A DNA stretch of 64,000 nt from Roseateles terrae (GCF_014192155.1 NZ_JACHXO010000007.1:124001-188000); one strand, 5' to 3'; shown: positions 7,173-16,074, counted from the stretch's first letter. Notes: generated from the letters alone by a model not told the origin. Translations and numbers: made by a program.

Positions 7173-9872
7173 ATGGTCACCACCAAGGTTTTGCGTCCGC
7201 ACGCCATCGCCCAGGCCACCGCCCTGCTCCTGCTGTCCTCGATCACCCCTGCGTTTGCCCAGGACGGCAGCAGCCAGACACTGGAACGCGTGGAAATCAC
7301 CGGCTCCAGCATCAAGCGCCTCGAAGGCGAAACCGCCCTGCCGGTGCAGACGGTGCGCCGCGAAGACATCGCCAAGACCGGCGTGACCACCGCCGCTGAG
7401 CTGCTGCGCAACATCAGTGGCAATGCCGCCGGTCTGACCGACGGCGCCAGCATCAGCGACAACAACGGTGGCCAGCGTGGCTTCAACGGCGCGAACCTGC
7501 GCGGCATCGGTGTCTCCAGCACCCTGGTGCTGCTCAACGGCCGCCGCCTGGCCAACTTCGCTTCGCCCGGTGACAGCGCCGGTGTGGACCTGAACAACAT
7601 TCCCGCCGGCGCCATCGAACGCGTGGAAATCCTGAAGGATGGCGCCTCGGCGATCTACGGCACCGACGCCATCGGCGGCGTCATCAACTTCATCACCCGC
7701 AAGGACTACCGCGGCGTGGATCTGAATGTCTACGCCTCCGGTACACAGGAAGGTGGCGCGGGCAAGCGGGCCGCTTCGGTGGCCGGCGGCCTGGGCGATC
7801 TGGTCGCCTCGGGCTTCAATGTGTTTGGCGTGCTGGATGTGCAAAAGCTCGACGCCCTGCGCTCCACGCAGCGCGACTTCCTGCGCGAGCGGCCGCTGTC
7901 CGAGCTGCTGCCCTACTACATGTCCACCCGGCCCTATCCGGCCAACCTGCGCCTGTCCGGCTCGGCCAGCACCCGTGCGGCGCAGCTGGCGGCCATCAAT
8001 GCGGCGGGCTACCGCATCAACGGCCAACCGTTCACCGACCGCAACATCAACCTCTTTGCACCGGACTGCAACCCGCCGGCGAGCGTCTTCACCCCCGGCA
8101 CGCAGACCTGCGGCTATGACTACATGGCCGATACCGAGATCTATCCCGACGCGACCAAGACCAGCTTCCTCGGCCGCGGCGTGCTGAAGATCAACGATCA
8201 CAGCCAGGCCTTTCTGGAGGTACTGCGCAGCCGGGCCGAGACGACCTACGTGCTGTCACCCAACCCGACCAACTTCACCGGCGTGAGCGTGGCGGCACTC
8301 AACCGCAATCTGCCCACCGCCATCAACTACAGCGGCACGGTGGATGTGCGGATGCGCGCCAGCGAGCTGGGCAACCGCTCCAATGAAGTGACCAGCGATG
8401 CCGAGCGTTATGTGGCCGGCGTCACCGGCACCTTCGCCAACGACTGGGACTATTCGCTGGCGGCCAGCTATGCGAAGAACCGGTCGCAGGACCAATACGT
8501 CAACGGCTACTTCCTCTTCGACCAGCTGGATGCCGCGGTCAAGTCTGGCGATGTGAATCCCTTCGGCCCGTCGTCCGCGGCCGGCAAGGCGCTGATCGAC
8601 AGCATCCGCGTCAACGATGTGGCCCGCAAGTCCAGCGGCACCACTCAGGGCCTGGATGCCAAGCTGACCGGCTCGCTGATGGAGCTGGCCGGCGGCCCGC
8701 TGGGCATGGCGGTGGGCGCCGAGCTGCGGCGCGAGACGCAGTCCTTCACCCCCTCGGCCCTGCTGATCTCCAACAACATCGGCGGCGACCGCGACAGCTC
8801 GCTCGCCGCTGGTGAGGCCGACACCTCGCTCCAGGCCACCAGCAACCGCCGCAACATCGCCTCGGCCTACACCGAGCTGAGCGCCCCGCTGCTCAAGGAG
8901 CTGGAAGTCCAGGCGGCCCTGCGCTTCGACCACTACCAGGGCGTGGGCAACACCACCAACCCCAAGCTGGGGCTGCGCTACCAGCCCAGCCGCCAGCTGC
9001 TGCTGCGCGCATCGGCCGGCACCGGCTTCCGGGCGCCGTCCTTCAGCGAGCTGTATCGGCCCACCAGCTATGGCTCGAGCCCCGCGTTCATCTACGACGC
9101 GGTGCTGGATACCTTCGACCAGTGGGCCACCCGCAAGGAGTCGAATCCCAATCTGAAGCCGGAGCGCTCGCAGCAGTTCTCGGCCGGCGTGGTCTTCGAG
9201 CCGGCCCGCGACATGAGCGTCAGTGTGGACTACTGGCTGATCAAGAAGCGTGACGTCATCAGCGACCTGAACGGCAAGACGATTCTGGAGAATCCCGAGC
9301 GTTACGCCGCCTACATCGAACGCGATGAATTCGACGAACCGACGATCATCCTGCGCAAGGAAAACCAGGGCCGCCTGAAGACCTCCGGCCTGGATCTGGA
9401 AGCCAACCTGCGCAGCAGCGCCACACCCTACGGCCGCTTCGGCCTGAACCTGAGCGGCACCTACGTGCTGGAATACAAGCGCCAGTTTGGGCCGCTGGAG
9501 CCGTACGTCAGCAACCTGGGCCGCTTCCTGAACGACCAGGTCATCCAGCGCTGGCGCCATCGTGCGTCGCTGGATTGGGAGATCGGCGATGTGAATGTGA
9601 CCCTGGGCAACACCTTCTACAGCAGCTACCAGGACGACAGCTACCTGCCCGACACGGCGCCCCGCCGGGTGAAGGCCTATTCGCTGTGGGACATGTCCGG
9701 CGCCTGGCGCATCAATTCGATGCTGCGCGTGCGGGCCGGTGTACAAAACCTCTTCAACACGGCGCCGCCCTTCTCCAACCAGAGCTATTACTTCCTCTCC
9801 ACCTACGACCCGACCTACACCGACCCGCGCGGCCGCACCTTCTACGCCAGCGTGAACCTGTCGTTCAAGTAA
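7173..9872 (+). CDS. TonB-dependent outer-membrane receptor
   Basis: 899 residues from ATG 7173; the signal peptide (TALLLLSSITPAFAQ) immediately follows and fixes this start over upstream in-frame codons. Next come VERVEITGSSIKR-type N-terminal plug sequence, a plug domain (NGRRLANF, VDLNNIPAGAIERVEILKDG, AIYGTDAIGGVINFITRK) and a long beta-barrel with TBDR features such as GTGFRAPSFSELY and NPNLKPERSQQF. It ends NLSFK. Such receptors move bulky or scarce substrates across the outer membrane using TonB energy. It is divergently placed against the cyanophycinase operon, so uptake of cyanophycin fragments is a reasonable guess; siderophore or saccharide transport cannot be excluded. Confidence 0.9.
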   Translation: MVTTKVLRPHAIAQATALLLLSSITPAFAQDGSSQTLERVEITGSSIKRLEGETALPVQTVRREDIAKTGVTTAAELLRNISGNAAGLTDGASISDNNGGQRGFNGANLRGIGVSSTLVLLNGRRLANFASPGDSAGVDLNNIPAGAIERVEILKDGASAIYGTDAIGGVINFITRKDYRGVDLNVYASGTQEGGAGKRAASVAGGLGDLVASGFNVFGVLDVQKLDALRSTQRDFLRERPLSELLPYYMSTRPYPANLRLSGSASTRAAQLAAINAAGYRINGQPFTDRNINLFAPDCNPPASVFTPGTQTCGYDYMADTEIYPDATKTSFLGRGVLKINDHSQAFLEVLRSRAETTYVLSPNPTNFTGVSVAALNRNLPTAINYSGTVDVRMRASELGNRSNEVTSDAERYVAGVTGTFANDWDYSLAASYAKNRSQDQYVNGYFLFDQLDAAVKSGDVNPFGPSSAAGKALIDSIRVNDVARKSSGTTQGLDAKLTGSLMELAGGPLGMAVGAELRRETQSFTPSALLISNNIGGDRDSSLAAGEADTSLQATSNRRNIASAYTELSAPLLKELEVQAALRFDHYQGVGNTTNPKLGLRYQPSRQLLLRASAGTGFRAPSFSELYRPTSYGSSPAFIYDAVLDTFDQWATRKESNPNLKPERSQQFSAGVVFEPARDMSVSVDYWLIKKRDVISDLNGKTILENPERYAAYIERDEFDEPTIILRKENQGRLKTSGLDLEANLRSSATPYGRFGLNLSGTYVLEYKRQFGPLEPYVSNLGRFLNDQVIQRWRHRASLDWEIGDVNVTLGNTFYSSYQDDSYLPDTAPRRVKAYSLWDMSGAWRINSMLRVRAGVQNLFNTAPPFSNQSYYFLSTYDPTYTDPRGRTFYASVNLSFK

Positions 9873-9956
9873 AGCCGACGCCGCCGTGCCGCGCGGGGTG
9901 ATCCGTGCAGCATGGCCACGCGTAGAAGGAGCAGTTCAACCTTCTCCAACAGAAGG

Positions 9957-9981
9957 CACGGGGCCCGGGACGGGTCCCGTG
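9957..9981 (+). promoter_or_regulatory. Strong 11-bp hairpin just upstream of the lipocalin gene
   Basis: CACGGGGCCCG (9957-9967) pairs with CGGGTCCCGTG (9971-9981) through a three-base GGA loop, with one G-U pair. There is no T-tract after it, so it is not a classical intrinsic terminator. It ends 16 nt before the lipocalin ATG and could affect its translation, or mark the 3' end of the receptor message. Confidence 0.5.
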
Positions 9982-9997
9982 TCGTCTGCGGCTGCTT

Positions 9998-10636
9998 ATG
10001 CGTGTCCCTGCTTTCCGTGTCTCCCCCAGCAGCTCGGCGTCCGGTGCGGGCGTGGGTCGGCTGATGTCGCTGGCGTCCGTGGCCTGCCTGTCCGCGGCGT
10101 TGATGGTCCTGCCGGCCGAACAGGTACGGGCGGACGATGCGCCGCTGCCCACCGTGGCGTCGGTCGACCTGGCCCGCTATGCCGGCAGCTGGTATGAAAT
10201 CACCAAGCTGCCCAACCGGTTCCAGAAACAGTGCGTCGCCGACACCCAGGCGGAGTACCGGCTGGACGGCGAGACGGTGCGGGTGATCAACCGCTGCCGG
10301 ACCGAGGACGGCAAGATCGACGACATCAAGGGCCGGGCCAAGGTGGTGCCGGACAGCGGCAATTCCAAGCTGAAGGTCACCTTCTTCTGGCCCTTCTACG
10401 GCGACTACTGGGTACTGGCGCTGGACCCGGACTACCGCGAGGTGTTGGTGGGCGCGCCGGACCGCAAGTATGCGTGGGTGCTCTCCCGCACCCCGACGAT
10501 GCCGCAGGAGCGCGTGGATGCGCTGCTGCAGCGGGCGCAGACGCTGGGCTTTGAGGCTTCCGCCTTTGTGGCCACGCCGCAGACCCAGCCGCTGCCAGCG
10601 GTGACGCCCCAGGGGGCCCCCGCCGCCGCTCGCTGA
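9998..10636 (+). CDS. blc: Blc-like bacterial lipocalin
   Basis: 212 residues. The lipocalin first motif is YAGSWYEITKLPNRFQ; the strand motif GDYWVLALDPDYREVLVGAPDRKYAWVLSR is also typical of Blc proteins and is described here by its start and end. An N-terminal hydrophobic stretch ending LPAEQVRADD predicts export, but there is no lipobox cysteine, unlike E. coli Blc, so it is probably periplasmic and soluble. ATG 9998 gives an unusually long pre-sequence; GTG 10052 is an alternative. A Pro/Ala-rich tail follows the fold. Blc family members bind lysophospholipids and fatty acids and are induced under envelope or light stress. The next genes (DUF2256, photolyase) suggest a photo-oxidative stress setting. 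Confidence 0.88.
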   Translation: MRVPAFRVSPSSSASGAGVGRLMSLASVACLSAALMVLPAEQVRADDAPLPTVASVDLARYAGSWYEITKLPNRFQKQCVADTQAEYRLDGETVRVINRCRTEDGKIDDIKGRAKVVPDSGNSKLKVTFFWPFYGDYWVLALDPDYREVLVGAPDRKYAWVLSRTPTMPQERVDALLQRAQTLGFEASAFVATPQTQPLPAVTPQGAPAAAR

Positions 10637-10677
10637 GCGGCTGCACGGCTCAACGAATGAAGGGCGAGGAGATCCTG

Positions 10678-10863
10678 ATGGGCCGTCGATCAGGTGACAC
10701 CAGTGACTTCAAGGGGAACAAGTCGTTCCTGCCCAGCAAGCCCTGCGCTGCCTGCGGCCGAGCGATGACCTGGCGCAAGGCCTGGGCCCGGAACTGGGAC
10801 GATGTGCGCTGGTGCTCAGACGCCTGCCGCAGGCGCGGCGCTCCTGCGAGTCCCACGTCATGA
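10678..10863 (+). CDS. DUF2256 small zinc-finger-like protein
   Basis: 61 residues from ATG 10678, chosen because GAGGAG at 10666-10671 is an ideal Shine-Dalgarno sequence; an ATG at 10657 lacks one. Motifs are LPSKPCAACGRAMTWRKAWA, RNWDDVRWCSDACRRR: two CxxC/CxxxC pairs that probably bind a metal. DUF2256 genes commonly sit beside, or are fused to, photolyase/cryptochrome genes, and here the stop codon overlaps the photolyase start (ATGA), so the two are coupled. Molecular function is unknown. Confidence 0.88.
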   Translation: MGRRSGDTSDFKGNKSFLPSKPCAACGRAMTWRKAWARNWDDVRWCSDACRRRGAPASPTS

Positions 10864-12476
10864 CGTCCGCCCGTCACGTGCGCGCGCTCATCATCGTTCT
10901 CGGCGACCAGCTGGACGCCGACGCCAGCGCTTTCGACGGATTCGATCCGGCGACCGATCAGGTCTGGATGGCCGAGGTGCGGGAGGAGTCCACCCATGTG
11001 TGGTCCAGCCGCATCCGCATTGCGCTGTTCCTGTCCGCCATGCGGCATTTCGCGAATCAGCTGGCGAGCCTGGGCCGCCCGCTGGACTATGTGACTCTGG
11101 ACGACGCCGCCAATACCGGCAGCCTTGCCGGTGAATTGGCCCGGGCGCTGCAACGCCATCAGCCGCAGCAGGTGGTGATGACGGCCCCGGGGGACTGGCG
11201 GGTGCTGCAGTCCCTGCGAGAGGCCACTCGCCAGGCCGGTCTGACTCTGGAGGTGCGTGACGACCGCCATTTCTTCTGCACCGTCCGTGAATTCGCCGCC
11301 TTCGCCAACGAGCGCAAGGGCCTTCGCATGGAGACCTTCTACCGGATGATGCGCAAGCAGCATCGGGTGCTGATGAATGGCGACGAGCCTGCCGGGGACC
11401 GGTGGAACTTCGATGCGGAGAACCAGCAGCCGTTCGGCCCGGAAGGCCCGGGCTTCCTGCCGGAGCGGGTAGGCTTTGCGCCAGATGCCATCACGCAGGA
11501 AGTGATCGCAATGGTGGCCCGCGAGTTCCCGGAGCACCCCGGTTCACTCGAGGCGTTTGACTGGCCCGTCACCCGCGAGCAGGCGCTGCATGCCCTCGAA
11601 CGCTTCATCGAGGAGCGGCTGTGTGATTTCGGCCAATGGCAGGACGCCCTCTGGCCGGACACGCCGTGGCTCTGGCATGCACACCTCTCGGCGGCGCTGA
11701 ATCTCAAGCTGATCGGCCCGAAGGAAGTGGTGTCACAGGCGGAGCAGGCCTGGCGGGACGGCCGGGCGCCTTTAGCCAGCGTGGAGGGGTTTGTCCGCCA
11801 GGTGCTGGGCTGGCGCGAATATGTGCGGGGCGTCTACTGGACGCGCATGCCTGCACTGGCCCAGGCCAATGCGCTGGACGCACAGCAGCCGCTGCCCCCG
11901 TTCTACTGGACGGGCGATACGGAGATGCGCTGCCTGGCCGACGCGCTCAAGCACACGCTGCAGCTGGGCTACGCCCATCACATCCAGCGATTGATGATCA
12001 CCGGTCTGTACGCACTGCTGCTGGGCGTTCGGCCCACTGAAGTGCACGAATGGTATTTGTCGGTCTATGTGGATGCGGTGGAATGGGTGGAGATGCCCAA
12101 CACGCTCAGCATGAGCCAGTTCGCCGATGGCGGCGCCATCACCAGCAAGCCGTACGTCGCGAGCGGCAAGTACATCGAACGCATGAGCAGCGGCAAATAT
12201 TGTGCCGACTGCGCGTATCGGCCCGACCAGCGCGTGGGCCCCAGGGCCTGTCCCTACACGACGCTGTATTGGGACTTCCTGATCCGCCATCGCGCCCGGT
12301 TCGCCCGTCATCCGCGCCTGGGTGCGCAGGTCCGGAACCTGGACCGACTCTCGAATGAAGAGGTTTCCGCGATCACGTCCCAAGCGGAGGCCTTGAAGCA
12401 AGGAGGGGACGTTAAGCCCGTGTTCATCGAGGATGTGCGGCATCGCACCCAAAGTAACAAGCACGAAATTCTTTGA
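10860..12476 (+). CDS. phrB: Fe-S cluster (6-4) photolyase of the PhrB/FeS-BCP class
   Basis: 538 residues starting MTSARHVRALIIVLGDQLD, translationally coupled to the DUF2256 gene. The N-terminal Rossmann-like part carries the class signature LGDQL; the C-terminal helical domain binds FAD. Four cysteines, Cys358, Cys448, Cys451 and Cys464, have spacings of 90, 3 and 13. These nearly reproduce the [4Fe-4S] ligands of Agrobacterium PhrB (350, 438, 441, 454). HHIQRLMITGLYALLLGVRP and WYLSVYVDAVEWVEMPN are class-specific. Enzymes of this class repair (6-4) pyrimidine photoproducts using light and bind a ribolumazine antenna. Alternative: a photoreceptor without repair activity. Confidence 0.92.
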   Translation: MTSARHVRALIIVLGDQLDADASAFDGFDPATDQVWMAEVREESTHVWSSRIRIALFLSAMRHFANQLASLGRPLDYVTLDDAANTGSLAGELARALQRHQPQQVVMTAPGDWRVLQSLREATRQAGLTLEVRDDRHFFCTVREFAAFANERKGLRMETFYRMMRKQHRVLMNGDEPAGDRWNFDAENQQPFGPEGPGFLPERVGFAPDAITQEVIAMVAREFPEHPGSLEAFDWPVTREQALHALERFIEERLCDFGQWQDALWPDTPWLWHAHLSAALNLKLIGPKEVVSQAEQAWRDGRAPLASVEGFVRQVLGWREYVRGVYWTRMPALAQANALDAQQPLPPFYWTGDTEMRCLADALKHTLQLGYAHHIQRLMITGLYALLLGVRPTEVHEWYLSVYVDAVEWVEMPNTLSMSQFADGGAITSKPYVASGKYIERMSSGKYCADCAYRPDQRVGPRACPYTTLYWDFLIRHRARFARHPRLGAQVRNLDRLSNEEVSAITSQAEALKQGGDVKPVFIEDVRHRTQSNKHEIL

Positions 12477-12567
12477 TCCGGTGTGAAGTCTTCCACGTAT
12501 GAAGCCAGCGATCCGGTGTCCGGATAGGCCGGGCCGGTCCCACCACTTCAACACAGGAGACTCCAGC

Positions 12568-13518
12568 ATGTTGCGCTTGTTCAAATGGTTCCTCGGAGCC
12601 GCGGCCGTGTCGATGATGCTGACCGCATGCGGTGGCGATGACGACCACACCGACCCGACGATTGCGCAGGCGGCGCAGGACCGCGGCTTCACCGCGCTCG
12701 TCGCCGCCGCCAACAAGGCCGGCCTCACCTCGGCACTCTCGGACACATCGGCCTCGCTGACGGTGTTTGCTCCGACCAATGACGCCTTCACCAAACTGGC
12801 CACGCAGCTGGGCTTTGCCAGCGCCGATGCCATGGTGACCGCCCTGCCCGCCCCCACCCTCGCCAGCATCCTGCAATATCACGTGCTGGCCAGCAAGAAG
12901 GACGCAGCCGCGTTGACCGCCGGTGGCACCAGCCAGGCGACGCTCTACAAGCTCAATGGCAACACCGTCTCGCTGACGCTGAACTTCACCGGCGGCGTGA
13001 ACATCCAGGATGCCGCGCTGACCACCGCCAAGGTGACCACCGCCGACGTGCCCGCCAGCAACGGCGTGATCCACGTGGTGGACAAGGTGCTGGTGCCTCC
13101 CGGCCTGCTGAACATCGTGCAGATGGCCCAGGTGAATCCGACCTTCTCCACCCTGGTGAGTGCAGTGGTCAGTGCCAACCTGCAGGGCACGCTGAGCGGC
13201 GCCGGTCCGTTCACCGTCTTCGCGCCGACCAATGACGCCTTTGCCGCCATTGCCTCGACCGTGAGCAGCCTGACCACCCAGCAGCTGACGAATGTGCTGA
13301 CCTACCACGTGCTGCCGAGCCAGGTGCTGGCCGCCAACATTCCGTTCGGCACACCGGTGACGACGGTGCTGGGTCAGACCATCACCCTCAATGCCGGCAC
13401 CCCGCCGACCATCACCGATTCCACCGCCACCGCCGCCAAGATCGTCGCTACCGACGTGCTGGCCAGCAATGGCGTGATCCATGTGGTGGACAAGGTGCTG
13501 ATCCCCAATCCGCTGTAA
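12568..13518 (+). CDS. Lipoprotein with two fasciclin (FAS1) domains
   Basis: 316 residues from ATG 12568 with AGGAGA at 12555-12560. The signal peptide ends in lipobox LTAC (SMMLTACGGDD), so it is lipid-anchored; Gly-Gly-Asp after the cysteine leaves the sorting open. FAS1 domain 1 runs about residues 30-165 and domain 2 about 170-316. Each has the H-box region TVFAPTNDAF and ends NGVIHVVDKVL. FAS1 proteins mediate surface adhesion or matrix contacts, and fasciclin genes recur in photo-oxidative stress regulons, which suits the photolyase next door. An intrinsic terminator follows at once. Confidence 0.92.
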   Translation: MLRLFKWFLGAAAVSMMLTACGGDDDHTDPTIAQAAQDRGFTALVAAANKAGLTSALSDTSASLTVFAPTNDAFTKLATQLGFASADAMVTALPAPTLASILQYHVLASKKDAAALTAGGTSQATLYKLNGNTVSLTLNFTGGVNIQDAALTTAKVTTADVPASNGVIHVVDKVLVPPGLLNIVQMAQVNPTFSTLVSAVVSANLQGTLSGAGPFTVFAPTNDAFAAIASTVSSLTTQQLTNVLTYHVLPSQVLAANIPFGTPVTTVLGQTITLNAGTPPTITDSTATAAKIVATDVLASNGVIHVVDKVLIPNPL

Positions 13519-13559
13519 GCCCCAGGGCGGCGTCTGGTGACGGGCGCCGCGGGATTCAC

Positions 13560-13600
13560 AACAATGGCGGTGAGTCCTGCGGCTCTCCGCCATTGTTTTT
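13560..13600 (+). terminator. Intrinsic terminator after the fasciclin gene
   Basis: AACAATGGCGG (13560-13570) pairs perfectly with CCGCCATTGTT (13587-13597), followed by a T run to 13600. The 16-base loop can pair further (GAG/CTC). It separates the fasciclin gene from the DUF2878-type gene and argues against any start for the latter before about 13600. Confidence 0.9.
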
Positions 13601-13632
13601 GTTCAACCGTTTCATCACGCCGACAGCACCCC

Positions 13633-14205
13633 ATGGCCCGACATCCCGCCCTGACCAAGATCGTGAGAGGTCTTGTTGAGTTCTGTCTGTTCCAGGGCGC
13701 CTGGTTCGCCTGCATCCTGAGCGCGGCCCATGGGCAGGTGGCCTGGGGTGTGCTGGCGGTGCTGGTGTGGGTGGCCATCAGCTGGGGGCTGAGCCCGCAG
13801 CGCTGGGTCGATGTGGTGCTGGCCGGTCAGGCCGTGCTGATGGGCCTGGTGTGGGACACCTGGATGCTGCGCGCCGGATGGGTGGACTATGCGTCCCCCG
13901 GTCCGGTGGCGATGTGGGCGCCGGTGTGGATCCTGGCCCTGTGGGCGCTGTTTGCGACGCTGGTCCGCGGCCCGCTGTCCTGGCTGCATGGGCGGCCTCT
14001 GCTGGCTGCGGTGATGGGAGCCGTGGGCGGCCCACTGTCGTATCTGGCGGCGGTGCGCCTGGGGGCGGGTCGGTTCCCGGACACTACGCAGTCGATGATC
14101 GTGCTGGCGGCGGGGTGGGCGGTGATGACGCCGATGCTGACGGAAATGGCGCGCTGGCTGCCCACTCGCAGGCAGAGCGACAAGCCGGTGGCGACGTTGC
14201 AATAA
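13633..14205 (+). CDS. DUF2878-type inner-membrane protein
   Basis: 190 residues from ATG 13633, the first start after the terminator. About five hydrophobic helices are visible (FACILSAAHGQVAWGVLAVL, VDVVLAGQAVLMGLVWDTW, VAMWAPVWILALWALFATLV, LLAAVMGAVGGPLSYLAAV, MIVLAAGWAVMTPMLT). The GLVWDTWMLRAGWVDY segment and GPLSYLAAVRLGAG match what I know of DUF2878. These proteins often occur in the same clusters as photolyase, lipocalin and fasciclin genes. Function unknown. It has a basic C-terminal tail. Confidence 0.7.
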   Translation: MARHPALTKIVRGLVEFCLFQGAWFACILSAAHGQVAWGVLAVLVWVAISWGLSPQRWVDVVLAGQAVLMGLVWDTWMLRAGWVDYASPGPVAMWAPVWILALWALFATLVRGPLSWLHGRPLLAAVMGAVGGPLSYLAAVRLGAGRFPDTTQSMIVLAAGWAVMTPMLTEMARWLPTRRQSDKPVATLQ

Positions 14206-14592
14206 GGGCATGGCTTCGCTTGCCCGAACGGCGGAGACCGCCGGTTCATCGCAAGCGTCCAGACGATTGACTGCCTGGGCGTTCCCTTCGCGGCCAAGGG
14301 TGATCTCATGCCTCGTTAGAATGCTCAGATGCCGCGCGCCCTGCTTCCCCAACTTCGCCACTCGGTGCACTACCGAGGCGCTGCCCTGCCGCGCGGCTAT
14401 TTCTGCTCAGTGACGCCTCCCTGACGTCGCCGAGGCGTTGCTGACTCGTGGCGCTGACGTGGCGCCGTGACTGGTGCGATGCCACCCGTGCTTTGTGGTT
14501 GACCGGCCAGGCGATGCCTGCGACGTTTCCTCCGCCCGCCCTCCCTCTCCTTCCTGCTGTCCGGTCGCGCCTCTGCGCGCCCGGCGTTGCCC
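14206..14592 (+). promoter_or_regulatory. 387-bp non-coding leader of the SulP gene with tandem hairpins
   Basis: No gene is credible here. Two adjacent stem-loops are visible: ACGCCTC (14413-14419)/GAGGCGT (14432-14438), a perfect 7-bp stem, and a 9-bp stem TCGTGGCGC (14446-14454)/GCGCCGTGA (14462-14470) with wobbles. Both loops contain TGACGT. They lie 120-180 nt before the SulP start, as expected of a 5' untranslated regulatory RNA. I cannot match them to a named riboswitch class. Confidence 0.4.
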
Positions 14593-16074
14593 ATGTCATT
14601 CCAATCTCTGAAGACGGACTGGTTCTCCAATGTCCGCAACGATGTGCTGTCCGGTCTCGTGGTGGCCCTGGCCCTGATTCCGGAAGCGATTGCGTTCTCG
14701 ATCATCGCGGGCGTGGACCCCAAGGTCGGCCTGTACGCGTCGTTCTCGATGGCCACGATCATTGCCTTTGCCGGGGGCCGCCCCGCGATGATCTCGGCCG
14801 CCACGGGCGCCATGGCGCTGGTGATCGCCTCGCTGGTGAAGGCGCATGGCCTGCAATACCTGCTGGCCGCCACCGTGCTCACCGGCCTGCTGCAAATGCT
14901 GGCCGGCTGGATGCGGCTCGGCGCCCTGATGCGCTTCGTCTCACGTTCGGTGGTGACGGGATTCGTCAATGCGCTGGCCCTGCTGATCTTCATGGCGCAG
15001 TTGCCGGAACTGACCCACGTGCCGGGCACCGTCTACCTCATGACCGCAGCCGGCCTGATCATCATCTACGGCCTGCCCTACCTGACGCGCGCCGTGCCCT
15101 CGCCGCTGGTCACCATCGTCGTGCTGACCGCTGTGTCCATGGCCCTCGGGCTGGACATCCGCAAGGTGGGCGACATGGGCGAGCTGCCCAGCAGCCTGCC
15201 CACCTTCCTGCTGCCGGATGTGCCGCTGAACTGGGAGACGCTGCGCATCATCCTGCCCTATTCGCTGACACTGATGGTGGTGGGCCTGCTGGAATCGCTG
15301 ATGACGGCCACCATCGTGGACGACATGACCGACACCCGCAGCGACAAGAACCGCGAATGCGTCGGTCAGGGGATGGCCAATATCGCCACCGGATTCATCG
15401 GCGGCATGGCGGGCTGCGCCATGATCGGGCAGTCAGTGATCAACGTGAAGTCGGGCGGGCGGGGGCGGCTGTCCACGCTGATTGCGGGCGTGGTGCTGCT
15501 GGTGCTGGTGGTGTTCCTGGGAGACTGGGTGAAGCAGATCCCGATGGCGGCGCTGGTGGCGGTGATGATCATGGTGTCCATCGGCACCTTCCACTGGGCG
15601 TCGTTCCGCAATCTGCGCGAGCATCCGAAAAGCTCCAGCATCGTCATGCTGGCGACCGTGGCGGTCACGGTCTACACCCACGATCTGGCGCGGGGCGTGC
15701 TCACGGGCGTGCTGCTGTCCGGCTTCTTCTTTGCCCAGAAGATCTCACAGTTGCTGCTGATCGAGACCCGGTCGGAGGACGAGGGCCGGACGCAGGTCCA
15801 TGAGATTGCGGGGCAGCTGTTCTTTGCCTCGGCTGAGCGCTTTGTCGCCGCCTTTGACTTCGACACCGCGCCCGACGTGGTGATCATCGACCTGACACGC
15901 GCGCACTTTTGGGACATCACCGCCGTGAGCGCCCTGGACAAGGTGGTGCTCAAGTGGCGCCGCAAGGGTGCGCGCGTCGAGGTGCGCGGGATGAATGAGG
16001 CCAGCGCCACCTTGGTGGACCGATTCGGCGTCCATGACAAAGCGGAAGCGGAGAGGATGCTGTCGGGGCATTGA
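14593..16074 (+). CDS. SulP-family anion transporter with C-terminal STAS domain
   Basis: 493 residues from ATG 14593. About 10-12 membrane segments cover residues 15-385, including the SulP region [20 protein letters not shown] and a substrate-site segment [25 protein letters not shown] stretch around residue 280. A STAS domain follows (about 400-493: [20 protein letters not shown]). SulP proteins carry sulfate, bicarbonate or dicarboxylates by proton/sodium symport or anion exchange; the substrate cannot be fixed from sequence. The start lacks a clear Shine-Dalgarno sequence, consistent with control by the structured leader. It converges on the second TonB receptor gene; a GC-rich stem at 16144-16170 lies between them but has no T run. 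Confidence 0.93.
   Translation: MSFQSLKTDWFSNVRNDVLSGLVVALALIPEAIAFSIIAGVDPKVGLYASFSMATIIAFAGGRPAMISAATGAMALVIASLVKAHGLQYLLAATVLTGLLQMLAGWMRLGALMRFVSRSVVTGFVNALALLIFMAQLPELTHVPGTVYLMTAAGLIIIYGLPYLTRAVPSPLVTIVVLTAVSMALGLDIRKVGDMGELPSSLPTFLLPDVPLNWETLRIILPYSLTLMVVGLLESLMTATIVDDMTDTRSDKNRECVGQGMANIATGFIGGMAGCAMIGQSVINVKSGGRGRLSTLIAGVVLLVLVVFLGDWVKQIPMAALVAVMIMVSIGTFHWASFRNLREHPKSSSIVMLATVAVTVYTHDLARGVLTGVLLSGFFFAQKISQLLLIETRSEDEGRTQVHEIAGQLFFASAERFVAAFDFDTAPDVVIIDLTRAHFWDITAVSALDKVVLKWRRKGARVEVRGMNEASATLVDRFGVHDKAEAERMLSGH

Noticed and set aside
6737-7615. Minus-strand frame spanning the divergent promoter and receptor start
   Set aside because: It overlaps two well-supported genes and the intergenic region and has no recognisable domain.
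10812-10859. Upstream extension of the photolyase
   Set aside because: The added 16 residues overlap the DUF2256 coding region in another frame, and family members begin near the ATG at 10860.
13537-13632. Upstream extension of the DUF2878-type gene
   Set aside because: It would place the start inside a strong intrinsic terminator; ATG 13633 is better.
14413-14470. Guanidine-II (mini-ykkC) riboswitch
   Set aside because: Two tandem hairpins fit in outline, but the loops read ACGT rather than the required ACGR, and the gene is SulP rather than a guanidine exporter.
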